A stretch of DNA of 5,112 nucleotides from Thermodesulfovibrionales bacterium (lineage in GTDB: Bacteria > Nitrospirota > Thermodesulfovibrionia > Thermodesulfovibrionales > UBA1546), in the NCBI GenBank assembly GCA_919901705.1, contig CAKKPR010000137.1:1-5112 (forward strand). Direction: 5' to 3'. The notes below the pieces were generated by a model, which did not search any database, was not told where the DNA came from, and saw only the letters and a program-made list of their open reading frames with translations. Shown one piece after another: positions 1 through 5,112 of this stretch. Made by a program: the position numbers and the translations under genes. The number at the start of each line of letters is the position of its first letter. The first letter of the stretch is position 1.

Positions 1-30
1 TTGACAGAACTCTTTAGAAAGGTCAATAAT
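1..30 (+). promoter_or_regulatory. Possible sigma-70-type promoter before the radical SAM gene
   Basis: A perfect TTGACA lies at 1-6 and AATAAT at 25-30, an 18-base spacer. The predicted start of transcription would fall at or next to the ATG at 36, implying a leaderless mRNA. There is also an inverted repeat, TTGAC at 1-5 and GTCAA at 22-26. Against this, the same bases may be the end of a coding frame, and an AAAGG purine run (18-22) could serve as a somewhat distant ribosome binding site. Because the site sits on the window edge its context cannot be judged. Confidence 0.3.
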
Positions 31-33
31 TAA
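1..33 (+). CDS. Possible C-terminal tail of an upstream gene (partial)
   Basis: Frame 1 is open from the window edge and reads LTELFRKVNN before a TAA at 31-33, two bases before the ATG of the radical SAM gene. Such tight spacing is typical of an operon, and the purine run at 17-22 would then be the ribosome binding site of the next gene. Ten open codons can easily occur by chance, and the same bases can be read as a promoter (TTGACA at 1-6, AATAAT at 25-30). No family can be assigned. The bases to the left of the window would settle it. Confidence 0.3.
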   Translation: MTELFRKVNN

Positions 34-35
34 GC

Positions 36-1010
36 ATGACACGGAGATACAATTCATTCGGCCCGTTTATGAAAAAACAGTTTGGCACAAGTGTTTACAA
101 GGTTAATATTGATGCCGGTTTTACATGTCCAAACAGAGACGGGACATTGGGTGTGACAGGATGTATCTACTGCAACAACGACAGCTTCAGGCCGAGTTCC
201 TGCAAACCTGCTCTTTCTGTGAGTGAGCAGATAAATAATGGAATTGCCTATCTCAGCCAACGGTACAAGGCCGGGAAATTCCTCGCATATTTTCAGCCGT
301 ATTCAAATACATACGCACCTGTTCAAGAACTGGAAAAACTTTATAAAGAGGCATTAAGTGTACCGTCAGTCCTCGGGATTGCCATAGGCACAAGGCCTGA
401 TTGCATAGACAGAGAAAAACTCGAACTCCTTGAATCTCTGGCATCTAGCCATTTTGTCCTTGTGGAATATGGCCTTCAGTCTATTTATGATAAGACCCTT
501 GAATTTATACACAGGGGGCATGACTATAAGACTTTTCTGGATGCGCTTTCATTAACACGCAACAGGGGTATTTTTATCGGTGCGCATCTGATTGTCGGAT
601 TTCCAACAGAAACAAGAGATGAGATGTTTGCCATGGCAGATGAGATTTCAACAGTTCACCCTGAATTCTTAAAGATACACCAGCTCCAGGTCATCAAGGA
701 CACGCCGCTGGCGGAAATGTATAAAGAAAAACCCTTTCATACATTTGAATACGAAGACTATCTGGATTTTGTTGTGGACTTTATAGAAAGGCTTTCCCCT
801 GGGATTGTCCTTCAGCGGCTCTTTGCAACAGCGCCTGATGACATACTCATTGCTCCAAGGTGGGATAAGAGCCGTTATGAGGTTACAAGGGATATAGAAA
901 AAAGATTTGTTCAGCGCGACACATTTCAGGGGAAAAGATGCAAGATGCAAGATACAGGATACAGGATGCATGATAAACAAACATCTTGCATCACGCATCG
1001 TGCATCATGA
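36..1010 (+). CDS. Radical SAM protein, YhcC / TIGR01212 family
   Basis: A 324-residue radical SAM protein. The [4Fe-4S] cluster ligands are C31, C43 and C46 within the family signature TCPNRDGT...GCIYCNN; the spacing C-x11-C-x2-C is typical of this family, not the commoner CxxxCxxC. Other conserved blocks are YFQPYSNTYAP (85-95), GTRPDCI (118-124), EYGLQS (144-149), the RGHD segment near 160-163 and HLIVGFPTE (184-192). The RYNSFGPF opening matches the usual start of the family, so the ATG at 36 is preferred over the internal ATG at 69. Expected role: cytoplasmic SAM-dependent radical chemistry related to the Elp3/HemN-like radical SAM proteins; the substrate is not established. Family members are usually near 300 residues. 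Here residues about 301-324 are encoded by heptanucleotide repeats (937-974 and 982-1010), so the natural C-terminus has apparently been replaced or extended. The stop abuts that of the convergent synthetase gene. The family call is firm; the function is open. Confidence 0.93.
   Translation: MTRRYNSFGPFMKKQFGTSVYKVNIDAGFTCPNRDGTLGVTGCIYCNNDSFRPSSCKPALSVSEQINNGIAYLSQRYKAGKFLAYFQPYSNTYAPVQELEKLYKEALSVPSVLGIAIGTRPDCIDREKLELLESLASSHFVLVEYGLQSIYDKTLEFIHRGHDYKTFLDALSLTRNRGIFIGAHLIVGFPTETRDEMFAMADEISTVHPEFLKIHQLQVIKDTPLAEMYKEKPFHTFEYEDYLDFVVDFIERLSPGIVLQRLFATAPDDILIAPRWDKSRYEVTRDIEKRFVQRDTFQGKRCKMQDTGYRMHDKQTSCITHRAS
937..974. repeat. Heptanucleotide tandem array 1 (GATGCAA/GATACAG)
   Basis: The units are GATGCAA, GATGCAA, GATACAG, GATACAG, GATGCAT and a final GAT, each exactly 7 bp. 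The array encodes residues from about 301 of the radical SAM protein onward. It is followed by an 8-base gap and then by array 2, whose units are the same type in inverted orientation: GATGCAAGAT at 937-946 or 944-953 is the exact reverse complement of ATCTTGCATC at 983-992. The repeat is seen directly; any role is inferred. Confidence 0.9.
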
Positions 1011-1023
1011 ATCATGAATCAGT
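982..1023. repeat. Heptanucleotide tandem array 2, inverted relative to array 1
   Basis: The units are CATCTTG, CATCACG, CATCGTG, CATCATG, AATCATG and AATCAGT; on the minus strand these read GATGCAA-like and GATTCAT-like. The array holds both convergent stop codons: TGA at 1008-1010 on the plus strand and TGA at 1005-1007 read on the minus strand. It also encodes the last five residues (LIHDS) of the synthetase. With array 1 it can fold into a long imperfect hairpin, with an 8 of 10 pairing of 965-974 with 983-992 around an 8-base loop. This could act as a bidirectional transcript end, but there is no T-tract, so a classical intrinsic terminator is not supported. Confidence 0.88.
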
Positions 1024-3722
1024 TCTTTCACCCTCTCCCTTAGTTCATCAGCAAAAAACTGATACGCTTCTTTTTTCCCGGGTTTTTTAAGTTTGTCCAG
1101 GTCTGATGGATAAAAGGGTTTTCCAATCTTGACAGTGATCTTTTTAAACCTCAGCTTGTATGAGCCTTTAGGCAATGCCTCAAAACTGCCTTTTATCAAA
1201 GCAGGGACAACAGGCACATTCATCTCCAGTGCAAGAATGCCTATGCCTTTTTTAAATTCCATCAGGTTCCCGTCATAAGACCTCCCGCCTTCAGGGAAAA
1301 TGCAAAGGTTTTTATTATTCCTTAATACATATCCTGAAAGTTGAAGCGCCTTGCCAAGATATGCATCCGGGTCTATGGGTATCACATGTGCAAGTCTTGC
1401 AAGAAACGCGGTTGGCCTGCTTGCAAAATATTGCTGAAACCCGTGGAAATAAATACTTCTGAGCATTTTCATTGGCAGGCCTGAAGCAATGACTAACGCA
1501 TCCAGATAACTGGAGTGATTGGGAGTAATTATAAATGGGCTATCGGGAATATTTTCCTTTCCTTTAACTTCGAGCCTGAAGAATATTTTAAAAAATAGCT
1601 TAATGGTCCCCATTAATACTGAAACGATGAGCCATTCAACTGCTCCCTGATTAATACCAATAGCTCTCTTTTCGTTTTCAGACGGCTCCTGTGAGAGGAT
1701 AGAAGAGAAGCCTTTGTCTTTCTGCTGAGAGCTGCCCGCCTCGGACGGGTTCGCCTGAGGCGAAAGAGCTGAGGGCTGAGAGCTGACAGCCGACTCTTTT
1801 ATCCTTTCGACCAAATCTCCGACTGTCTGAATATCTGATGCAAATGTTTCCGGGAGCGTTATAGAAAATTCCTTCTCAATGCCTACGACAAGCTCTATTC
1901 GGTTCAATGAATCAAGGCCAAGATCCAGTTCAAGATTGTCCGTTGACTGTATTGGAAAATCAGCGGGCAGCGTGTAGCGTGTAGCGTGTATGCATTCAAC
2001 TACCCTTCTTCCTGTCTCATCACTGATTAATGTTTTGTCTTCTTCTCGCTGAACGCTTCTCGCTGAATGCTGAACGCTCGTCAGGTCTTTGACCATGAAC
2101 CTTCTTAATTTTCCCAGAGGTGTTCGGGGCAATGGCTCTGGATAAAGGTCAAATCCTTTAATCCTCATATATGGAGGAAGCTTGCTTGAAATACTGCCTA
2201 TATCCCATTTCAGGGTCTCATGGACATTGCTTATTCTGAGCTTCTTTGCATTTTCAAGGTCAGGGAAGATAACTGCATGCAGGGACACGGTCTTTCCTTT
2301 TTCCTCAAGGCCAAAAACACATATTTCTTTAATCAAAGGAATCTTCAGATATTCTTTTTCTATCTCTTCCGGATAGATGTTTTTGCCTGAACTCAGGACT
2401 ATGACTTCCTTTATCCTGCCTGTTATGAAAACATATCCGTCGTTATCAATGTATCCAAGGTCACCGCTAAAAAACCACCCTTCCTTTATAACCTGTGCCG
2501 TTGCCTCAGAATTTTTATAATATCCCTTCATTACCATAGGCCCTTTGATTGCAACCTCGCCTTCTTCCCCTGTGTCCGCCTCCCTGCCATCTCTGTGGTT
2601 TATTATTTTTATTTCCGCTGATAGAAACGGTATGCCAACAGAACCTGCCTTGTGCCTTTTCATGGGGTTGAATGCGACAACAGGCGATGTCTCGGTGAGC
2701 CCGTATCCTTCGAGCACTGTAAAACCTATTGCCTCAAGTCCATTCATTACCTCGGGGTCAAGCCTTGCGCCTCCGCTCGCGAAAAATCTGAACTGTTTGC
2801 CGAGCGCCTTATGTGCCGACTTAAATATAATCTTCCCGATGTTTATATCCGTGCTTTTCCTTACGCTGCCGCAGATGGTCAGGATGTTTTTCATTATCCA
2901 CGATAAAGGGAATGGAAGCTGTTTTATCTTGTTTATGATTCCATTTCTGATAAGCTCAAGCAATTGAGGCACGCCTATAAGGATTGTAACGCCTTTGTCT
3001 TTTATTGCAGAAATGATGTCAGTGCCCTTGAGGCTCGGGGAATATGTTATTGACGCTCCCAGGATTATTGGTATCAGAAATGTGCACATGAAAGGGTATG
3101 TGTGATGCAGCGGAAGAATTGAAAGTACACTGTCTGTTTGTGAGATAACATCCGCCCCTATCGCAGCCTTTGCATCAGAAATAAAGTTTTTGTGAGTGAG
3201 CATTACGCCTTTGGGTATGCCTGTTGTGCCTGAGGTGTAGATAATAGAGGCGATGTCTTCCGCGTCTGTATCAGGAAATTTTTCTGTCTCTTTGAAGTTG
3301 AGGGTTTCTTTAAAATCAGGCGAGTCAAAGTCTATCTTTTTTATTTCAAGACCAATTGTTGCCTCGGTTACAGCCGCTGCTGTTTTTGAACTGCAAAAAA
3401 CAAGCTTTGTTTCTGAGTCAGTCAAAAAATTCCTTACAGCTTCAGGGTTAAGCTGCGCGTCAACCGGAACTGCAATCGCGCCTGCAAGCATAATGCCTAT
3501 ATATGCGATGCACCATTCCGGCCTGTTCTCCGAAACTATCGCAATGCGGTCGCCTTTATTTATGCCGGCATTAATCAGATAGGCTGCGATTGCCTTGGAA
3601 TCTGCGCTGAACTTTTCATAAGTTACAGACTTCCATATCCGGTCATGGTAGTTGAACGCGACTTTGTCCCTGCATTTTTCTGCAGTTTTTAGAAATACGC
3701 TCTGAATGGTATCGTTTGTCAT
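1005..3722 (-). CDS. Trifunctional acyl-CoA/acyl-ACP synthetase-ACP-acyltransferase fusion
   Basis: A 905-residue protein with three domains. Residues about 1-545 form an ANL-family (AMP-binding, FAA1-like) fatty acid activating enzyme: P-loop YTSGTTGIPKG (162-172), YGLTET (340-345), ribose-binding D421 in SGDLGYID, GRIKE (435-439) and the adenylation lysine K538 in PLGKLRR. Residues about 565-643 form an acyl carrier protein with LGLDSL (601-606), S605 being the expected phosphopantetheine site. Residues about 690-905 form a PlsC-type acyltransferase: a hydrophobic N-terminal stretch (694-716) likely to associate with the membrane, catalytic NHSSYLD (H736, D741), FPEGGRS (809-815) and VPVVPALIKG (836-845). 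Expected role: activate a free fatty acid with ATP, pass it to CoA or the in-cis ACP, and acylate a lysophospholipid or glycerol phosphate at the inner membrane. This is analogous to Escherichia coli Aas, but with the opposite domain order and an added ACP. All key residues are present. The start MTNDTIQSVF aligns with the usual family opening and lacks a Shine-Dalgarno. Three heptad arrays are translated in the interdomain regions. Domain calls are secure; the physiological acceptor is inferred. Confidence 0.92.
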   Translation of the reverse strand: MTNDTIQSVFLKTAEKCRDKVAFNYHDRIWKSVTYEKFSADSKAIAAYLINAGINKGDRIAIVSENRPEWCIAYIGIMLAGAIAVPVDAQLNPEAVRNFLTDSETKLVFCSSKTAAAVTEATIGLEIKKIDFDSPDFKETLNFKETEKFPDTDAEDIASIIYTSGTTGIPKGVMLTHKNFISDAKAAIGADVISQTDSVLSILPLHHTYPFMCTFLIPIILGASITYSPSLKGTDIISAIKDKGVTILIGVPQLLELIRNGIINKIKQLPFPLSWIMKNILTICGSVRKSTDINIGKIIFKSAHKALGKQFRFFASGGARLDPEVMNGLEAIGFTVLEGYGLTETSPVVAFNPMKRHKAGSVGIPFLSAEIKIINHRDGREADTGEEGEVAIKGPMVMKGYYKNSEATAQVIKEGWFFSGDLGYIDNDGYVFITGRIKEVIVLSSGKNIYPEEIEKEYLKIPLIKEICVFGLEEKGKTVSLHAVIFPDLENAKKLRISNVHETLKWDIGSISSKLPPYMRIKGFDLYPEPLPRTPLGKLRRFMVKDLTSVQHSARSVQREEDKTLISDETGRRVVECIHATRYTLPADFPIQSTDNLELDLGLDSLNRIELVVGIEKEFSITLPETFASDIQTVGDLVERIKESAVSSQPSALSPQANPSEAGSSQQKDKGFSSILSQEPSENEKRAIGINQGAVEWLIVSVLMGTIKLFFKIFFRLEVKGKENIPDSPFIITPNHSSYLDALVIASGLPMKMLRSIYFHGFQQYFASRPTAFLARLAHVIPIDPDAYLGKALQLSGYVLRNNKNLCIFPEGGRSYDGNLMEFKKGIGILALEMNVPVVPALIKGSFEALPKGSYKLRFKKITVKIGKPFYPSDLDKLKKPGKKEAYQFFADELRERVKELIHDS
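1721..1792. repeat. Heptanucleotide tandem array 3 (AGAGCTG), interrupted
   Basis: Units at 1765-1792 are AGAGCTG, AGGGCTG, AGAGCTG and ACAGCCG. On the left, 1721-1734 gives TCTGCTG and AGAGCTG. Between the two halves lies a 30-bp GC-rich block (1735-1764). On the coding (minus) strand the array reads as CAGCTCT-type units and gives the Ser/Ala/Gln-rich stretch from S644 to Q667 of the synthetase, which is the linker between the ACP and the acyltransferase. Confidence 0.85.
1735..1764. repeat. 30-bp double inverted repeat inside array 3
   Basis: Two adjacent 15-bp modules. 1750-1764 is a perfect inverted repeat with 7-bp arms around one base (TTCGCCT-G-AGGCGAA). 1735-1749 has CCCG/CGGG arms. 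A longer pairing is also possible between CGCCTC (1737-1742) and GAGGCG (1757-1762). The block interrupts the heptad array cleanly: a unit ends at 1734 and the next begins at 1765. Its 30 bp keep the synthetase frame, adding about ten residues near 653-663. It is much richer in GC than its surroundings. It looks like a small REP-like palindromic element; whether it is repeated elsewhere in the genome cannot be seen here. Confidence 0.7.
1962..1996. repeat. Heptanucleotide tandem array 4 (AGCGTGT)
   Basis: Three perfect AGCGTGT units (1969-1989) are flanked by the diverged units AGCGGGC (1962-1968) and ATGCATT (1990-1996), 35 bp in all. On the coding strand they read ACACGCT and encode residues 576-587 (ECIHATRYTLPA) of the synthetase fusion, within the first part of the ACP domain, about 18 residues before the DSL serine. 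Confidence 0.87.
2044..2078. repeat. Heptanucleotide tandem array 5 (GAACGCT/TCTCGCT)
   Basis: Five units of exactly 7 bp: TCTCGCT, GAACGCT, TCTCGCT, GAATGCT and GAACGCT. All share a GCT end, and two unit types alternate. The array encodes residues 549-560 (SVQHSARSVQRE) of the synthetase fusion, just after the end of the adenylating domain (K538) and before the ACP, so it lies in an interdomain linker. Confidence 0.88.
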
Positions 3723-3730
3723 TTTATTTC

Positions 3731-3759
3731 ATTATCTGAAAAGTTGCATAAAATAGCAA
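3731..3759 (-). promoter_or_regulatory. Sigma-70-like promoter of the synthetase fusion gene
   Basis: On the minus strand, TTGCTA (3754-3759; 4 of 6 bases of TTGACA) is followed by exactly 17 bases and GATAAT (3731-3736; 5 of 6 of TATAAT). The predicted transcription start is around 3723-3725, one to three bases before the ATG at 3722, which would give a leaderless or nearly leaderless message. The absence of a purine-rich Shine-Dalgarno before this ATG agrees with that. Assigned from consensus and spacing only. Confidence 0.55.
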
Positions 3760-3811
3760 GATGGATTGGTTTTTATTGTTCTTAAATATCCCCTGCTTTT
3801 CTGTTTTATGC

Positions 3812-3817
3812 TAAAAT
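3812..3817 (+). promoter_or_regulatory. Possible -10 element of the hisI transcript
   Basis: TAAAAT (5 of 6 of TATAAT) lies 35 bases before the hisI ATG, with an overlapping weaker TATGCT at 3807-3812. No convincing -35 box is found at the normal distance, so this is weak. The region 3723-3852 is the only spacer between hisI and the divergent gene, so a hisI promoter should lie in it. Confidence 0.3.
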
Positions 3818-3843
3818 TTGGAAGCTGCAAGTATTATTAAAAC

Positions 3844-3848
3844 GGAGG
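3844..3848 (+). promoter_or_regulatory. Ribosome binding site of hisI
   Basis: GGAGG, continuing as GGAGGGG to 3850, lies four bases before the ATG at 3853. This strong Shine-Dalgarno fixes the start and contrasts with the divergent synthetase gene, which has none. Confidence 0.8.
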
Positions 3849-3852
3849 GGCC

Positions 3853-4206
3853 ATGATACCCGAATTGAAATTTAATGAAAAAGGATTAATCCCTGCGATT
3901 ATACAGGATGCAGAAAGCAATGAAGTCCTGATGATGGCCTGGATGGACAAGGTTGCTCTTAAAAAAACCATTGCAACAGGGTTTACGCACTTCTGGTCAC
4001 GCTCAAGGCAGAAGTACTGGATGAAGGGAGAGACATCAGGCCATGTACAGGAAGTCAGGGAAATCCTTTATGACTGTGATGAAGATACATTGCTTGTAAG
4101 AGTAAAACAGCATGGCTCTGGCGCGTGCCACACAGGGAACAGGACCTGTTTCTTCAGGAGTATTACCGCAAAAGCTGCTAAAAAAGAGACCAGGAAGAAA
4201 AAATGA
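3853..4206 (+). CDS. hisI: Phosphoribosyl-AMP cyclohydrolase
   Basis: A 117-residue cytoplasmic enzyme of histidine biosynthesis that opens the adenine ring of phosphoribosyl-AMP to give the ProFAR precursor. It matches the family throughout: LMMAWMD (26-32), FWSRSRQKYWMKGETSGH (47-64), the metal-binding DCDED (74-78, with D74, D76 and D78 for magnesium and C75 for zinc) and CHTGNRTCF (92-100, with C92 and C99 completing the zinc site). The length fits the stand-alone cyclohydrolase; no HisE pyrophosphohydrolase domain is fused, so HisE must be encoded elsewhere. The C-terminus ends in a lysine-rich tail (AKKETRKKK). No other his gene is in the window. Its stop overlaps the start of the downstream DHH phosphoesterase gene, so the two are probably co-transcribed and translationally coupled. 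Confidence 0.96.
   Translation: MIPELKFNEKGLIPAIIQDAESNEVLMMAWMDKVALKKTIATGFTHFWSRSRQKYWMKGETSGHVQEVREILYDCDEDTLLVRVKQHGSGACHTGNRTCFFRSITAKAAKKETRKKK
4192..4197 (+). promoter_or_regulatory. Ribosome binding site of the DHH phosphoesterase gene
   Basis: AGGAAG lies five bases before the ATG at 4203, inside the last codons of hisI. It supports the overlapping ATGA start over any later one. Confidence 0.65.
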
Positions 4207-5093
4207 GACTTGTAACACGCGGAGACCTTGACGGCGTAACATCAGCAGTGCTTCTTACAACAATGGAAAAGATCTATTCCATAGAACTGGTTCACCCGCA
4301 GGATATTACAGACAAAAAATTCGAGATAATGGAAAATGATATACTGGCGAACCTTCCGTATCATCCCCATTGCACAATGTGGTTTGACCACCATGAACTT
4401 ACAGATAGCAATGAAAAACCTCCAAAGGATTTTAAGGGAAGACATGCTATAGCGCCAAGTGTTTCAAGGGTAATTTATGAATACTATAATTCTGATAAGC
4501 TTGCAAAATACGAATATCTTGTTGCAGAAACAGACCGTCTTGACTCCGCACAGATTAATATAGAGGAAGTTATTAACCCAAGCGGGATAATTCTTCTCGG
4601 GTTCACGATAGATTCCCGCTCAGGTATTGGAAGATTTAATAAGTATTTTGTAGAACTGGTCAACTGGCTTAAGACAATGCCTGTAGAGCAGGTTCTTCAA
4701 CAGCCTGAGGTGGTCGAGAGGGTTAAGGTACTCAAGGAAAATAACGAGGCATTTATTAAAATACTCAGGGATAACTCAAGGCAAGAAGGCAATGTTGTGA
4801 TAACAGACCTTCGTCCAACAAAAAAGGTACCGGCAGGAAATAGATTCCTGATATATACTCTTTTCCCTAAGACAAATGTTTCTATGCGCCTTCAGTGGGG
4901 GCCTGAGAAAAAGTTTGTTGCCGTAACACTCGGGCACAATATCTTTAACAGGACAAGCCGCTCCGACTGCGGGCAGATATGCAGTGATTTTGGCGGCGGA
5001 GGGCACAGAGGAGCGGGCGCGTGCCCTTTAAAACCGGAAAAAGCAAAACAGCAGATTGCAGAAATAATTGAGAGATTTAAAAAAGAAGGGTGA
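4203..5093 (+). CDS. DHH/DHHA1-family phosphoesterase (exopolyphosphatase-related)
   Basis: A 296-residue protein with the two-domain layout of DHH phosphoesterases. Motif I is RGDLDG (6-11; D8 and D10 as metal ligands), motif III is FDHH (61-64), a further acidic site lies at ETDRLD (109-114), and the C-terminal DHHA1 substrate-binding motif is GGGGHRGAGAC (264-274). These are manganese-dependent hydrolases that act on phosphodiester or phosphoanhydride bonds; members include NrnA-type nanoRNases/pAp phosphatases, c-di-AMP phosphodiesterases and exopolyphosphatases. Which substrate this one uses cannot be told from sequence. The first position of motif I, often His, is Arg here. No signal peptide or membrane segment is seen, so it is probably cytoplasmic. 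It overlaps hisI by four bases (ATGA), implying coupled expression. No terminator is visible in the 19 bases after the stop. Confidence 0.9.
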   Translation: MRLVTRGDLDGVTSAVLLTTMEKIYSIELVHPQDITDKKFEIMENDILANLPYHPHCTMWFDHHELTDSNEKPPKDFKGRHAIAPSVSRVIYEYYNSDKLAKYEYLVAETDRLDSAQINIEEVINPSGIILLGFTIDSRSGIGRFNKYFVELVNWLKTMPVEQVLQQPEVVERVKVLKENNEAFIKILRDNSRQEGNVVITDLRPTKKVPAGNRFLIYTLFPKTNVSMRLQWGPEKKFVAVTLGHNIFNRTSRSDCGQICSDFGGGGHRGAGACPLKPEKAKQQIAEIIERFKKEG

Positions 5094-5112
5094 AATATTT
5101 TTCGATATCCAT

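Noticed and set aside
669..998. 109-residue minus-strand open frame opposite the radical SAM gene
   Set aside because: It is antisense to conserved radical SAM sequence, its N-terminal part is translated from the heptad arrays, and no family is recognisable.
937..1023. CRISPR array
   Set aside because: The units are 7 bp and contiguous, with no spacers; CRISPR repeats are about 23-47 bp and separated by unique spacers. No cas gene is nearby.
937..1023. Classical intrinsic terminator
   Set aside because: The inverted arrays can fold, but the stem is imperfect, not GC-rich, and no T-run follows on either strand. It is kept only as a possible transcript end within the repeat entries.
1005..2078. 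Frameshift or pseudogene in the synthetase fusion
   Set aside because: Repeat-derived segments raised the suspicion, but the frame stays open through all three domains and every catalytic motif is intact.
2545..2967. 140-residue plus-strand open frame opposite the synthetase gene
   Set aside because: It lies entirely antisense to the well-conserved adenylating domain, shows no recognisable motif, and is Ser/Pro-rich as expected of a shadow frame. The same holds for the plus-strand frames at 2182-2376, 2652-2906 and 3253-3582.
3723..3735. Upstream mini-ORF ATG AAA TAA just before the synthetase start (minus strand)
   Set aside because: It lies at or upstream of the predicted transcription start, overlapping the -10 box, so it would probably not be transcribed. 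Two codons are also within chance.
5094..5112. Start of another gene or terminator after the DHH gene
   Set aside because: Only 19 bases remain; a short T-run is present but no stem precedes it and no start codon with a ribosome binding site is seen.

Overview
The window carries four complete protein-coding genes and possibly the last codons of a fifth, at moderate-to-low GC content (estimated by eye in the mid-40s percent). The gene set, an acyl-activating enzyme fused to ACP and PlsC-type acyltransferase domains, and intergenic and in-gene 7-bp tandem repeats suggest a Gram-negative, probably environmental bacterium. Nitrospirota (Thermodesulfovibrionia-like) or a deltaproteobacterial lineage would fit, but this placement is an impression from gene style and no marker gene is present.

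Layout. At the left edge (1-33) there may be the tail of an upstream gene. It is followed at once by a plus-strand radical SAM protein of the YhcC/TIGR01212 type (36-1010). A 905-residue minus-strand gene (1005-3722) converges on it, and the two stop codons abut. The big protein reads AMP-binding acyl-CoA/acyl-ACP synthetase, then acyl carrier protein, then 1-acylglycerol-3-phosphate acyltransferase. This is an apparent single-chain route from free fatty acid to acylated lysophospholipid. A 130-bp divergent spacer (3723-3852) holds a good sigma-70-like promoter for the synthetase, placed so close to its ATG that the mRNA may be leaderless. The spacer also holds the leader of hisI (3853-4206, phosphoribosyl-AMP cyclohydrolase). 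hisI overlaps by 4 bp (ATGA) a DHH-family phosphoesterase (4203-5093), so these two form a likely operon.

The most unusual feature is a set of five short arrays, all with a period of exactly 7 bp but with different unit sequences, between 937 and 2078. Two inverted arrays sit at the convergent gene ends and encode the last ~24 residues of the radical SAM protein and the last few of the synthetase. Three more are translated in frame inside the synthetase: two between the synthetase and ACP regions, one of which enters the ACP domain, and one in the ACP-acyltransferase linker. The linker array is itself interrupted by a 30-bp GC-rich double inverted repeat. These arrays resemble the heptanucleotide short tandem repeats known from cyanobacteria. 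They look like recently acquired, frame-compatible repeat DNA tolerated at gene ends and interdomain linkers.

The genes do not make one obvious pathway: lipid acylation, histidine biosynthesis, a phosphoesterase of unknown substrate and a radical SAM protein of unknown substrate. No mobile element, CRISPR array, rRNA or tRNA gene was recognised, and no gap without a gene exceeds 130 bp.
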